Below are positions 43,435 through 54,379 of a stretch of 64,000 nt of DNA, piece after piece; the stretch's first letter is position 1, and each line of letters starts with the position of its first letter. The position numbers were made by a program, and so were the translations under genes. The notes under the pieces are model-generated. The model was not told the origin of the DNA and ran no database searches. It worked only from the letters and a program-made list of their open reading frames with translations. Origin of the DNA: Globisporangium splendens (Eukaryota; Oomycota; Peronosporomycetes; Pythiales; Pythiaceae); the NCBI GenBank assembly GCA_006386115.1, contig VFIW01000035.1, positions 124,001-188,000 of the forward strand, written 5' to 3'.

Positions 43435-44585
43435 ATGGCGATGGCGCAACCCAACTGGCCGTCGAAAGCGCCGCTCCCGTCGCTGTTCAAGACGGAGCAC
43501 CAGATCACGCTGCGACCGCTGGTCTCCGTGAACCACCACCACTACCACCAACGCATGCCGTCGCCTGCAATGGCGCGTCCACAATCCCGACACGACGATC
43601 AATCACCACCGTTCTACCATCGTCAGCACAGCTATGAAGCTCACCGAGCGTACTCGAGCAGCACGCACGAGCAGCCATTCATCAAGTCTGAGCCTCCGAG
43701 CTACAATGGCTACGACGCTCCGCAGCAGCAGTACAAGCTGCCAGTTCTCGCGGCAATGCTCCATAAAGGCGCTCGCCACGGCAGCCCACAGCGTGAGAAC
43801 GCGTCGGTCCCAGCGTTCACGCCAAAGTCGTCCTTGAGTTTCATCCTCGACGTTCAGCATGCCCAAGCAGCTAAGCCTGAGTACGGCCAGCCAGAAGATG
43901 CCGACCACCAGTCCCGAGCTTCCATTTCGTCCACAGCATCGTCTCTCATGAGCGAAGAAGACGAAGCGTATATGAACAGATACATCGACCAGCACGAGAT
44001 CATGGGCTACGACGCTCCATACCACCACCACCACCAGCTCCACCACCACAGCCGCATCAAGATCAATGGCAAGCGGAGAGCAATCCGACCAGCGAGTCGA
44101 ACGTGCAAGTACGAAGGCTGTGACCAATACGTCGTCGACCACGGACTCTGCGTGCGCCATGGGGTACGCCACCTCGTACTATGGATTGAGTCAATGATAA
44201 TCATTGCAGCAAGACACTAATCTGTTGTCTTTCTTTGTACTGATAGGGTGGCAAGCGATGCATGACAGAAGGATGCACGAGCCGCGCCAAGCATTTTGGC
44301 CGCTGCTGGCGTCATGGCGGATCCATGGAATGCAAGGTAACTGGGTGCGTGAACCGCGCCAAGTCGCGCGGCTTCTGCTGGTCCCATGGCGGCGGCACCA
44401 AGTGCAAATCCGATCCGTGCGAGAAGATCGCGATCTCGAACGGCCTCTGCTGGGCTCATGGCGGCGGCAAGCGCTGCATCGTGGAAGACTGCATGAAGCA
44501 GGCGTACGAGCGCACGCAGAACTACTGCAACAGCCACTTCCAACAATGGAAACTTGGCCACAACCTCCCTCTCGCCTCGGCATGA
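43435..44585 (+). CDS. WRKY19-like zinc-finger protein, 2 exons
   Basis: Exons 43435-44163 and 44247-44585, with an 83-bp GT-AG intron, give 355 residues. The first 220 residues are disordered, rich in His, Gln, Ser and Pro (for example HHHHQLHHHS). The C-terminal 130 residues carry five tandem Cys-His units of the form C-x4-C-x9/10-C-x2-H: CKYEGCDQYVVDHGLCVRHG, CMTEGCTSRAKHFGRCWRHG, CKVTGCVNRAKSRGFCWSHG, CKSDPCEKIAISNGLCWAHG and CIVEDCMKQAYERTQNYCNSH. The intron falls between units one and two and restores the HGGGKRC linker. Such repeats are abundant in oomycetes and were named after the WRKY19 N-terminal region. Likely nuclear and nucleic-acid or protein binding; partner unknown. Confidence 0.88.
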
Positions 44586-47500
44586 GAGATAGAGGGATTG
44601 AGCTAGGCAGATGTAGGCATACTTTGCAGCATGGACGGCAGTACAAGTGCTATAATACTGTCGTCGTGCAGCATGGACTGATTGGTCTCTCGCTGGAGCG
44701 GCTTGTAGCATAGAGATAGGAGCGCACGTGTTTAGAAACATACATACACAGAGACTCAATAGACGACTTTTTCATTTACTCAACGCATTGGGAGCAGAGG
44801 ATTCCCAGACGACATGGACGCACGAGATGCCTTTTGATGCGCGTATCGGTATCCAGGTTGATTGCGCCGGAGCGGTTGTGGATACACGTGGGCGTAAACC
44901 ATAGCGTAATACATTTATTCCTGCACAGGCGTTGCCTGTGTGTACTTTGGTAAAAGCAGTGACCAGAACTGTCGTTGCCTCTCACTATGTTTTTCTCGGC
45001 AGCAAAAGGAGCTCGAGAACAGCGCCATTGGCGTCGTAATCGCCTGCTGAGAAATCCTCGTTTTCTTCTTGCATCGTTCATCCTTCATCCAGGCGAGGTC
45101 AAAGGATCAAGTCTGGCAAACAGAGGTGGACGAAATCAGGCCACGCTCGAGCAAGAACCACTTCGCAGTCAGTGCCTCGCGTCAGCATGCGCGTCGTTTA
45201 CCTTCTTGTATTACATGGAACAAGGGTTTGTCGCTGAATGGATGAGGAGAGGCGGCGACCAATCAGGGAGAGGAAAAGGCGAAGAGAGAGAGAGAGAAGC
45301 GCTCTGAGCAATCAACTCGAGTCCAACGTGCGTTTGCCAAGTTGCGACTGGATGAGGAGAGCCAAAGATACACAGATAGAGAGAAATGGAGAAGAGACTG
45401 TCGTTTGGCAGCCAGGCCAGGTCTGGCGGTAGGTCCGCTGTCTTTTCTTGGTTGTACAGTACAGCACCAGAAGAGTGGCTCCGTTCCTCTTCCTTTGAGC
45501 CCACGACCACCCAAGTGACACGCATAAGTCCAGAAGAGCGGTGAGGAGCGCGATGTGAGACCTCGCGCTTTGTACACTCGCGATGGCTGTACAGTACGCC
45601 GCCGAACACGCGCTCTCACAACACTTTGTGAACGATGACGGCAAACATTGAGATGCGATGCGCGTCGAACGATTGCGGACACGAAAAGGGCCATGCACAG
45701 ATCAGTCTCCCTCCTGTGGACCACTTCACAGACTTTCCGTACCTACGAGACGACTCAAAGTCCACATTGCTCAGACTTGGGGATTGCATTGAGATCGGAT
45801 GAACCCCACAAAGCAGGTTTTCCGTGCAATGGTCCAAGATGCCGATTCCGATTTGCCATCAGACGCTATTGTAGCACACTACCGAGCTCATGGACGTGAA
45901 CAACAGTGTTGTAGGTCTCTGAAGAACCAGAAAGCAGGTTTTCTGTGTCATGATGATCTCATGATGCCGATTTTGATGTGCCACAAGAAAATTCTCAAGG
46001 AGCAGGAGAGTCTCTGCCTCTCTCTCACTCTCCGGATGCAGAAGAAATCGTTTGAGAATGTGTGCGAGTACTGGTCTTTGAACCTGTGGCTGCTGGTGCA
46101 GCGTGTAACTAGTATACAGCCTATGTGTGTGTGTGTGTGTGTGTTGTGCGTAGAGAAGAGAGGGAGGATGGTCGACCATCTGATGATCGATTATTCCCTC
46201 TGTCAGTGCATCACGAATCACGCCTGTGTCCAGACACGATTGCACGTCAACTTCAGCTTCTACTCAGTTCCCTCGTGGTAAACCGACCGCGTTGGACCAT
46301 ACCCAGCGCAATCACAGGGTTGTCCTAATAAAGCCCACACATGCTCACGGTTTGCAAAGAAAGCTGCTGCGTCCAGTGCGCATGTTTGCATGATATTATC
46401 AGACGCTCGCGAGCTTCCACAACAGCAACTTTGTTGGGACACTACACAAGCTCACCTCCCCCGGTTTTCGTACAAGAGAGAAAGGCTACGGCGCCAAGCT
46501 CGGTTCCGCGTTGCTGTCCGTCATTCTCTTTCATGAAAATTCCATGGATTCGGTGCGTCGACTTGGAGAGAGCGAGGACAAGACGCGGTTGACAAACGCC
46601 GATATGGATGCACCTTTGTCGACAACAGTATTCCAGAGTTTCCCGTTCGTCCCCGAATAATTTAGAAATTGTTGTTCACACGTGTTGATCTTCCGCGGGA
46701 TTAACATCTTTCTTGTCTGTGTTTGGTCGGCATTTGATGTGTAATTGGGAAAGACGGCCGCTTCGACGTACAGTACCGTTGTTGACCGCTTCAATGGCTG
46801 AGGACGGATGCAAAAGGCACCGTTTCTATGACAAGGATGAGATCAGTGCGCCATGAAAGTTGCGTTGAAGGTTGCTCTGGTGGGTTCAGTGCACCCTCGA
46901 CTTTCGAGATTCAGCGCTTCGTGCAATCGTGATACGCTTGGGCATGCTGTCTCTCTCTCTCTCTCTCTCTCTCTTCATTCCGATGCGATCACAGAGCAAA
47001 GTGTCCTTGACCAACGGGACTCAGGTTACAACGAAGTTCACACCCGTGCCTGTCCATCAAGGCTCGAGGCGACAAACAGTACAGTAGAAACGATTTCTAA
47101 AAGACTCGTTCTTTAGTTGATCAGAAGTCGAATTGATTCATGTGTTTGGCTGTGATGATACTGTGGCAGTATCATGTGGGGATTTGGACCTGGTCCAAAC
47201 ACAAAAAAACAAGTCTAGATCGGACCAGGCCGACCCAGCAGAAATACGAAATTGGAGGTCTCGCTACTAAGTTTTTTCATGGATTTGACAGTAAGGTTTT
47301 ATGAGGAAGGAGAAGTTTCGTGAGCAGCTGATCGACGCGTCCAGCAAAACAAAACACTTCAAATTGATGCTTTCTTTGGCCGGGCTTTCAACTCGATTTA
47401 CTGCGCCTATGTCGAAAGTGACCGTAGCCATACTGTCAGACATGCGTTTTCCATAGTCAATGTGAAGGCAACGATTTATACTCTGATGATGGCCGCAACT

Positions 47501-47875
47501 GTGTTGGCAATGATGGCAGTAATGGCAGTTCTGTGCCCACACCATCACAAGCAGCTACACCGCCGCCACGTAGACCATCACAAGCCTCGTAACAAGCAGC
47601 ATCACCGCCATCATCATTGCCTCAGGCGCCACGAAAAACAACGACGCCGCAACCACCACCGCTGCGAGTAGAATCACCACCAACACGAGCAGCGCCGCAG
47701 CCCTGCAGCCATCAAAAGCAGAACTAGCGGTATCGACATCATATTTAGAATTCGAAGCTTTCCGGTTCGAGGCATCCCTACCGCCGCAATGCGCAAAAAG
47801 TTCCGGTATCACGCCAAGGGCGGCGGATATAATATCCTTTGGTCGCGGAAGCGCAAGGACCAGATGTGTCGTGGA
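44586..47875. other. gene-poor stretch, 3.3 kb
   Basis: No supported gene. It contains a GT microsatellite at 46123-46143, a CT microsatellite at about 46951-46974, and two weak, loosely similar 50-bp segments near 45810 and 45930. Two short ORFs near 47462-47812 (one His-rich, one hydrophobic on the other strand starting from GTG) overlap each other and are not convincing. Confidence 0.45.
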
Positions 47876-48719
47876 TGTAATGGGGGCCTCCCATTACATG
47901 GGTTCCCGGGTCAGGAGAGTGTGGGTTTTCTCCCACATGGGTTTTACCACCTCTTCCGAACCCACCCACGTCGTACAGTTGGAGACACATCAATATGTGT
48001 CACTCATGAACACTGTACGTAGCCATTTGCATATTAGCCAATAAGACTAAGCCGTTAAGATTTAATCCCATTGGATGATAGTCGGACTGGACATCCGATT
48101 ATCTACCAATGAGAGACACCGTAGGTTTCAGTCACTACGATTGCATGTTAGCACTTTAACGTTTTAATGCACTTCTCAATTTGCACGGTAACGCGCAAAG
48201 CTCCCTTCCTTTCACCTGCGCTTCCTCAACGCACGTGTACGCCGTGTAACGAGTCCCGTTACAGTGGAAATGTCAGATATTTCATGAATATCTGTCGCGC
48301 TGGCGCGATGATTGCTGTGATGCCTTCGTAATGCTTACAGTTACCGGAGACGAACGACGCACTTAGTGTGTTGCGTGAGAAAGGTAAATGAGGAATTACA
48401 GAGTCGGATGGAGACAAAAGAGTAATTGGGTATGCTGAAGGGCTTCATGCAAAATGCTCGTATAGGTAACCTTCAATTTACTGAAGTTCTGATCAGAAAG
48501 CAATCACATGCCACACATCAGCAAAATGGAAGATTCTGGGATGTTTAAAAAATTGCGCGCACTCTTAAGAAGCCTCCCGACTTGCAATACGTCTCGTTGA
48601 AACTTGTCGCTTTCTTAACACATATCGGCGATGTTGGGCACTATGACAACATTCGTATGCATACATCAGATAGCTGCGGATCTGAACAAACACTTCGCCA
48701 GTTTAGGATAGAACTTACA
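47876..48719. mobile_element. possible degenerate solo LTR beside the gypsy element
   Basis: Begins TGTAATGGGGGCCTCCCATT, the same TGTAATGG...CCATTACA start as the intact LTR downstream, and a GAACTTACA end occurs at 48719. The interior differs from the intact LTR and I see no target duplication, so this is tentative. Confidence 0.35.
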
Positions 48720-48742
48720 CTGCAGGGCTAGCTACACCAATC

Positions 48743-49391
48743 TGTAATGGGCTATAACCAGCCATTACATGAAGGTGGATCTGTTCCCAGATCTAGTGTG
48801 GAACACACCACCTTCAGCGTGCATTGTGGAGACACAAATAACAAAGGGATTACAGTAATACAGTCCCCACATGCACGTGTGACGTCATTCGATGACGTCA
48901 CGAGTGTTCTCTGTGCTGATCAGTGCAGAATGTTGTTCTCATGTACTAATCAGTACTGAGCGATGACATCCATGTACTAATCAAGTACTGAGTGATGGTT
49001 CCTGCTTGGGAAACTGGACTGGCGACGAGACCGACGTGTCTCTGCCACCTGGAGTGAGTGGCGCGAGCCAATCACTTTGCAGGGATTTTAACAAGACTTG
49101 AAGTTCAAGCTTCTAGAAGATCCCGTAGGTTCAACCTCAGTGTACCCAAGGTTTTATATATCAGATTCATAGGTTTTATTGTGTATGTTTAGGTTTTAGT
49201 TATAAAACCTGTAGGATCCCTTGGGGTTCATTAGTAAGTAGCGACAGGAACCATAACCATTTTCAATTCAGTTGCAAATTTTCCTCCAAGCCCTCAAGTC
49301 TCCTTCCTCCCTCCAAGTCGGGAGATCGCTTCCTCTGGCACAAGCGTGTGTGCCGTGTTTGAGGGACTGTTGTGAACAGCGCCCTCTTACA
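48743..49391 (+). repeat. 5' LTR, 649 bp
   Basis: Starts TGTAATGG and ends CTCTTACA, a perfect TGTAA/TTACA terminal inverted pair. Contains two CRE-like TGACGTCA palindromes at 48880-48900 and a partly duplicated ATGTACTAATCAGTACTGAG unit near 48938-48997. Confidence 0.93.
48880..48900. promoter_or_regulatory. paired TGACGTCA (CRE-like) palindrome in the LTR
   Basis: TGACGTCAT and ATGACGTCA flank a 3-base centre, giving two complete bZIP/CREB-type sites in a larger inverted repeat. The same block is at 55878-55898 in the 3' LTR. Probable U3 promoter element. Confidence 0.55.
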
Positions 49392-49393
49392 CC

Positions 49394-49411
49394 TGGCAGC
49401 ACTTCGAGCGG
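49394..49411 (+). other. candidate tRNA primer-binding site
   Basis: TGGCAGCACTTCGAGCGG begins two bases after the 5' LTR with the TGG that pairs with tRNA CCA ends. The tRNA species was not determined. Confidence 0.5.
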
Positions 49412-49510
49412 TCCTTCCAACGACCCAGTGAAGTGAAGAGGTTTGACGACGCGGCTTTAAGCACGTCGCGCATTCCTGTCGAAGACCCTGCGAGCATCCT
49501 TGTTTGGAAC

Positions 49511-50560
49511 ATGGATGCTACAGGAACCCCACTCGGTCCAGCAGTACCGGAAACTGTCGAGTTGACTATTGAGGGTTTCCCTCATTTGTCTTCTCATGAG
49601 TGGATGGCGCTTGAGCGCATGCGAGATGTCATCGGAGAGGCTGCTGTGGTCAGTCTGCTTCGATCGGCATCTCCGGAGGACCAGAAGAGCGCGGTGGTCA
49701 GCTTCATGCACCACGAGATCATGTCCTCCCGGAAGCAGGTCGCAACCCCTGTTTCCTCACTCAGGACGGTGCCACTGAAGCTTGACGTCTCTCCGTATCG
49801 CGGCGGAGAGAACGAACCTCTCTCACGATGGTTCGTCGAGTTGGATGCAGCCATCACTGCAAGACAACTGCGAGACCCTTCGCAGCAAGTGTTGTTCGCG
49901 ATGTCCAACCTTGCGGGTCGTGCGAAGAGCTGGGCATATGGCAAGCGTTTAGTCGATCTAAACTGCTTCCCCAGCTACGACCATTTCAAGGCTGAACTCA
50001 AGGAGGCGTTTGAACCTCCACAGAGTGAGTTCCGTGCGCGCGCCGAGTTCCTCAAGCTTCGTCAAGGCCGTTTCGACCTTCACTCGTATGCACAACGTGC
50101 TCGTTACTTGGTGTCGAGCATCGTTGGCGAGCCGATTGACGTTCCGACGCAAGTCGTGACGTTCATGACGGGTCTGAACGATGGTCCGATTCGGAACCAA
50201 CTGTTCCGCGAGTACCCCAAGACGCTGGACGAAGCTATCGAACGTGCGATGCAAGAAGAGTTCAGCATGAAGCAAGCGAAGTTCCATGGGTTTGCGTCGA
50301 GACCAATGCGGCAATCGAATGCCGTGCATGATGGTCCCGAGCCCATGGACATCTCGTACATTTCAACGCCTGGAAATGAGCGTCCTCGCAACGATGGGAA
50401 GTGTTTCCGTTGCGGGAAGCCGGGTCACATTGCCCGGAACTGCAAGGTGTCTTTGCCGGGTCGGCAAACGACACAAGGTGCTCGTTCGAACAACCACGAT
50501 CGTTCTTACGGTCGTCGGTTCGAGCGGTCACCTGGGCCAAAAAACGGGAATGGACAGTAG
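49511..50560 (+). CDS. gag: Gag polyprotein of the chromovirus
   Basis: 349 residues from the first ATG (the frame is open upstream to 49433 without ATG). Retrotransposon gag capsid region: LKLDVSPYRGGENEPLSRW, LFAMSNLAGRAKSWAYGK, FLKLRQGRFDLHSYAQRARY. It ends with a CCHC zinc knuckle, CFRCGKPGHIARNC, for RNA packaging. The stop at 50558-50560 lies just beyond a slippery heptamer, so a fraction of ribosomes should continue into protease. Confidence 0.9.
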   Translation: MDATGTPLGPAVPETVELTIEGFPHLSSHEWMALERMRDVIGEAAVVSLLRSASPEDQKSAVVSFMHHEIMSSRKQVATPVSSLRTVPLKLDVSPYRGGENEPLSRWFVELDAAITARQLRDPSQQVLFAMSNLAGRAKSWAYGKRLVDLNCFPSYDHFKAELKEAFEPPQSEFRARAEFLKLRQGRFDLHSYAQRARYLVSSIVGEPIDVPTQVVTFMTGLNDGPIRNQLFREYPKTLDEAIERAMQEEFSMKQAKFHGFASRPMRQSNAVHDGPEPMDISYISTPGNERPRNDGKCFRCGKPGHIARNCKVSLPGRQTTQGARSNNHDRSYGRRFERSPGPKNGNGQ

Positions 50561-50577
50561 GGGCGGGGCCTCCTACT
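50539..50577 (+). promoter_or_regulatory. programmed -1 frameshift signal, gag to protease
   Basis: A-AAA-AAC at 50539-50545 is in the correct gag phase (codons CCA AAA AAC). After a 10-base spacer AGTAGGGG (50556-50563) can pair with CTCCTACT (50570-50577) around a CGGGGC loop, an 8-bp stem holding the gag stop. A -1 slip enters the protease frame exactly. Confidence 0.7.
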
Positions 50578-51180
50578 GGCCCGGAAAAGAGGACTGTGGA
50601 CGTTGTGGAGACACAGGACTCTGGCCCCTATGTGCATCAAGCACATGCAGTTTCCACTGTGAGTGAGAAGAGTGTCAGTCAAACGTCAAGTTTGATCGTT
50701 CACAAAGTTCATGTAGACGGTATTGCAACGCCTCTACGAGCTTTGGTTGACACTGGTGCGTCGAACAACTTTGTTCGAAATGAAGTGATCATCAGGCATG
50801 GTGTCTTCGTGTCTGGTGCGAACGGAGAGAAGACGATGATTGTCCGGTTGGCAAATGGGTCAACTGTGAAGACGCCGAAGCGCGTGGTGCGCTTGGCAAT
50901 CAAGTGTGAAGATTTCCGAGGTGAAGACGAGTTTATTTTACTCGACCTCGATGACAAGTTTGACATCATCCTGGACATGCCGTGGTTGAAGCGTTACCAA
51001 CCTAGCATTGACTGGATGAATATGAAGATCTCCGTTGGCAAGTCACGCGATGTTGACTTGTGCTGCACAACAACGGATGAAGTGGTATGGGTGTATACAT
51101 CTGTGGAAGAGATCCCAGATGGCCCTTGTGATATTGCGGTGTGCGATGGCCCCCATGTTCACAAGTGGTACCCATTTTGA
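50546..51180 (+). CDS. pol: chromovirus protease segment of Pol
   Basis: Read in the -1 frame relative to gag. Contains the retroviral-type aspartic protease strand LRALVDTGASNNFVRNEV (catalytic D-T-G), the flap region, and the second conserved strand FDIILDMPWLKRYQPSIDW. No ATG of its own is needed if frameshifting is used. The frame closes at 51180, where the RT frame (a further -1) takes over without an obvious slippery site; a lost base near 51170 is the simplest reading. Confidence 0.85.
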
Positions 51181-52775
51181 AGACGACGAACGGAGGTGGA
51201 GCAGTCAGGCGCCAGAAAAAGACTGTCTCCTTTGCCATCGACGACGAGAAGATTCGCGATGGCGTTGACAAGAGTGAATGGAAGAGGAACAGACACCCTT
51301 CCCAAGACAAGAAGACCAGCAAGAAGAGTATTTCGTCAAGAGCTTTGAGTACCCCTGATCAAGGTACAAGTGGTGATGACGAAGGGAGTGTCCAAGCACA
51401 AGACATTCCAAGCGAGTTTGTGAATATCGCGGTCTACAATGAAGAAGGTGACGTGGATGTAATCCGTCACGTGAAGATTGAAAATCCTCCAAGTTCAGTC
51501 CAAGAGTTGATTTCCTTGCCATCAATGAGCAAGAAGACACTGGAGCGCAGCCTAGCGAGAGGCGATATTGCGCAGGTGTGTGCGATCGTCGAAATGGTCG
51601 ACGAAGGCTTCGTCAACACAGCATCAGGTGCGGATGCAGATGTGTTGGACGAAAAGACACGGAAGGAAAGGTTCGAGGAGCAGTCGTGGGACGCCCTCAA
51701 GAAGAACCCCGTGTATGCACTTGCCAGGGAATATGAAGACATTTTCCCTGACAAGGTGCCGGACGAATTGCCATTCGACAGAGGCATTCGTCATGTGATT
51801 GATGTACTTCCTGGCACGAAGTACTGCATCACAAGGCAGTGGCCGTTGCCAAAGGAACAAGTCGAGGCGATCGACGAGTTCTTTGCACAACGTGCTAAGG
51901 CTGGTCATGTGCGGGAGAGCAAGTCTCCGCATTGCAGCCCCACTTTCTGTGTGAAGAAGGCAACTGGAGGTTGGCGCATTGTTCACGCTTTCAACAAGCT
52001 GAACGACGCGACAATTCCAGCCCAGACTCCGGTTCCACGCAAGGACATGATCCTTGATGGAATGGTCGGCAGCACCGTCTTTAGTGCTATCGATCTGAAA
52101 GATGGGTTCTATCAGATTCGAATGCGCGAAGACGATGTCCCACTAACCGCAGTGAGTACCCCGAGTGGTATGCTGTGGGAATGGTTAGTGATGCCACAGG
52201 GACTGAAGAATGCTCCTGCGACCTTCAATCGAATGGTCACGAACGTTCTTCGTCCTTTGCGAACATTTGCACCAAGTTACTTGGACGATATTTTCGTTCA
52301 TAGTAAGGCCACGAATGGGAAGTCTGATGTCGATGTCCATCTCGATCATCTTCGTCAAGTCTTCCAGATCATGCGTGAGAACAAACTCTACGCGAACTTG
52401 AAGAAGTGCATGTTCTTCGCCCCCGAGATCCCTGTTCTCGGTTGTTTTGTGGGCAAGAGCGGTGTTCGAGTCGATCCGGAGAAGGTCAAAGCTATTGACG
52501 ATTGGCCAGTGCCAAAGAACGTCAAACAGCTACGACAATGGTTGGGTCTAGCCAACTACTTGCACAAGTACACGCGCAATTATGCAGCGTTGGTGCAACC
52601 CCTCACACAGCTCTTGAAGAAAGACGTTGAGTGGAAGTGGTCGAAAGACATCAGACGGCGTTCGAAGAAGTCAAGAGGAGTCTTCGAGAAGCTCCTGTGT
52701 TGGCTCTGCCAAACCACGACAAGCCGTTCCACGTCGTCTGCGATGCGAGCGACTATGCCATCGGTTGCGCATTGA
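51141..52775 (+). CDS. pol: chromovirus reverse transcriptase segment of Pol
   Basis: A long acidic linker (to about residue 190) leads to the RT: FDRGIRHVIDVLPGTKYCIT, KSPHCSPTFCVKKATGGWRI, VFSAIDLKDGFYQIRM (catalytic Asp), MPQGLKNAPATFNRM, and the polymerase box SYLDDIFVHSK (YLDD). The thumb/connection (PEKVKAIDDWPVPKNVKQLR) follows. The frame breaks near 52650, between connection and RNase H, where one adenine appears to be missing from an A run. Role: cDNA synthesis. Confidence 0.9.
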   Translation: MRWPPCSQVVPILKTTNGGGAVRRQKKTVSFAIDDEKIRDGVDKSEWKRNRHPSQDKKTSKKSISSRALSTPDQGTSGDDEGSVQAQDIPSEFVNIAVYNEEGDVDVIRHVKIENPPSSVQELISLPSMSKKTLERSLARGDIAQVCAIVEMVDEGFVNTASGADADVLDEKTRKERFEEQSWDALKKNPVYALAREYEDIFPDKVPDELPFDRGIRHVIDVLPGTKYCITRQWPLPKEQVEAIDEFFAQRAKAGHVRESKSPHCSPTFCVKKATGGWRIVHAFNKLNDATIPAQTPVPRKDMILDGMVGSTVFSAIDLKDGFYQIRMREDDVPLTAVSTPSGMLWEWLVMPQGLKNAPATFNRMVTNVLRPLRTFAPSYLDDIFVHSKATNGKSDVDVHLDHLRQVFQIMRENKLYANLKKCMFFAPEIPVLGCFVGKSGVRVDPEKVKAIDDWPVPKNVKQLRQWLGLANYLHKYTRNYAALVQPLTQLLKKDVEWKWSKDIRRRSKKSRGVFEKLLCWLCQTTTSRSTSSAMRATMPSVAH

Positions 52776-54379
52776 TGCAACACGATGATGAGGGTCACGA
52801 GCGAGTTGTGTCGTATCAGTCACGACAACTCCGACCCGCAGAACGGAACTACCCAGTTCACGACAAGGAACTTCTGGCGATTAAGTATTCTTTGGTCAAG
52901 TTCCGTGTGTATCTGCTTGGCGAGGAGCGCTTTGCTATCTACACTGATCACGCATCTCTGCGTACGGCAGTGAAGACTCCTCATTTGTCGCAAAGAATGG
53001 CGAGATGGTTCTCCTTCTTTGCAGAGTACAACTTTGTTGTACACTACAAGCCAGGCAAGACGAACATCTTAGCCGATGCGCTGTCAAGACGTCCGGATTA
53101 CGATCCGAAGACCAAGAGTGAAGACACGGACGGAGCGTGTCGACTCTGTGAAGATGTTCAAGCGATCGCGGTGCGAGCTGCGACTACAGTGCGAGAAGAG
53201 ATCGTCGAAGGGTACAAGTCTGACGAAACATGTCAGGACTTGTTGAAGTACTTCAAGGACCCTTCCGACAAAGCACTGCAAGGTCTTCCGTCGCGCACAA
53301 GATCGCGAGTTCACCGCTTCCGAGTACACAATGGGTTGTTGTACTATGCGGTCGAACAAGGGGATACAGCAAGGGTTGTTGTTCCCAACGACGAAGGTCT
53401 GCGTCATCGACTCTTGTATGAGTACCATGACAGTCCTTCGGGTGGCCATCTCGGACGTGAGAAAACGTTTCTCAGTCTTTCCCGGGATTACTACTGGCCA
53501 CACATGTACAAGTGGGTACGCAAGTATGTGAGGACTTGCGAGATCTGCCAACGAGTGAAACCCTCTGGTTCCACGCAGGCACCACTTCGTTCATTGGCTG
53601 TCCCATCGGACAGTTGGAAGTCTGTGAGTATGGATTTCATATTCGGACTTCCAAGAGACACACATGGACGCAATGGCATCCTTGTGTTTGTGGACCGATT
53701 CAGCAAGATGGTCCATCTTGCGCCTGTTTCGGACAAGATCTCTGCTGAGAAGACTGCCAAGGTCTTTGTAGACGTCGTATTCCGTCTACACGGACTACCA
53801 GTCGAGATCGTGTCTGACCGTGACACCCGTTTCACGTCCAAGTTCTGGCGTGCACTGTTCGGACTTCTGGACACCAAGTTGTCCATGTCAACAGCGGCAC
53901 ACCCTGAAACGGACGGTCAAACAGAGCGAGTGAATCGTGTCCTCGAAGACGTGTTGCGCAGCTACGCAACGTCTTTCAAAGAGTGGAGCGACTATCTCCC
54001 TCTTGCCGAGTTTGCGTTGAACAACTCCACGCATGTCTCGACAGGTCACTCTCCATTTTATGTGAACTATGGCATTCACCCTCGAGTGCCTGCTTCCATA
54101 ATGGGTGAGGTCTCTACCTTAAGTGGGGGAGGGACTCCGGCTCATGGAAACAAGCCGAAGTCGTCTTACGACCTGAATGCTGCTTCCGAGTTGAAAGCCA
54201 ATTTTGACTCGATGGAACCCCTCGACGACCTAACAAGGCGTGAAGAGCAGCAAGTCGATGACTTTGTTGTGAGGAGACAAGCCGTTGTGAGGTTTGTTCG
54301 AGACGCAATCGCGAATGGCTCAGGATCTGCAAAAGGAACAAGCAGACAAGAGCGGAAGGAAGAACAAGCAAGTTTATAA
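52631..54379 (+). CDS. pol: chromovirus RNase H and integrase segment of Pol
   Basis: RNase H starts in PVLALPNHDKPFHVVCDAS (catalytic Asp) and continues with DKELLAIKYSLVKFRVYLLG and YTDHASL. Then the integrase: zinc-binding HHCC (HDSPSGGHLGREKTFLSLSR ... TCEICQRVK) and the catalytic core with Asp in SVSMDFIFGLPRDTHG, Asp in EIVSDRDTRFTSKFW and Glu in PETDGQTERVNRVLED. All DDE residues are present. The frame is lost near 54315, shortly before the integrase C-terminal module, by one apparent extra base. Confidence 0.9.
   Translation: MEVVERHQTAFEEVKRSLREAPVLALPNHDKPFHVVCDASDYAIGCALMQHDDEGHERVVSYQSRQLRPAERNYPVHDKELLAIKYSLVKFRVYLLGEERFAIYTDHASLRTAVKTPHLSQRMARWFSFFAEYNFVVHYKPGKTNILADALSRRPDYDPKTKSEDTDGACRLCEDVQAIAVRAATTVREEIVEGYKSDETCQDLLKYFKDPSDKALQGLPSRTRSRVHRFRVHNGLLYYAVEQGDTARVVVPNDEGLRHRLLYEYHDSPSGGHLGREKTFLSLSRDYYWPHMYKWVRKYVRTCEICQRVKPSGSTQAPLRSLAVPSDSWKSVSMDFIFGLPRDTHGRNGILVFVDRFSKMVHLAPVSDKISAEKTAKVFVDVVFRLHGLPVEIVSDRDTRFTSKFWRALFGLLDTKLSMSTAAHPETDGQTERVNRVLEDVLRSYATSFKEWSDYLPLAEFALNNSTHVSTGHSPFYVNYGIHPRVPASIMGEVSTLSGGGTPAHGNKPKSSYDLNAASELKANFDSMEPLDDLTRREEQQVDDFVVRRQAVVRFVRDAIANGSGSAKGTSRQERKEEQASL

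Noticed and set aside
46123..46974. GT and CT microsatellites
   Set aside because: Ordinary simple repeats without associated structure or gene.
47462..47812. Overlapping short ORFs, one His-rich with a hydrophobic start, one hydrophobic on the minus strand
   Set aside because: They overlap on opposite strands, one starts only from GTG, and neither has splice or family support.
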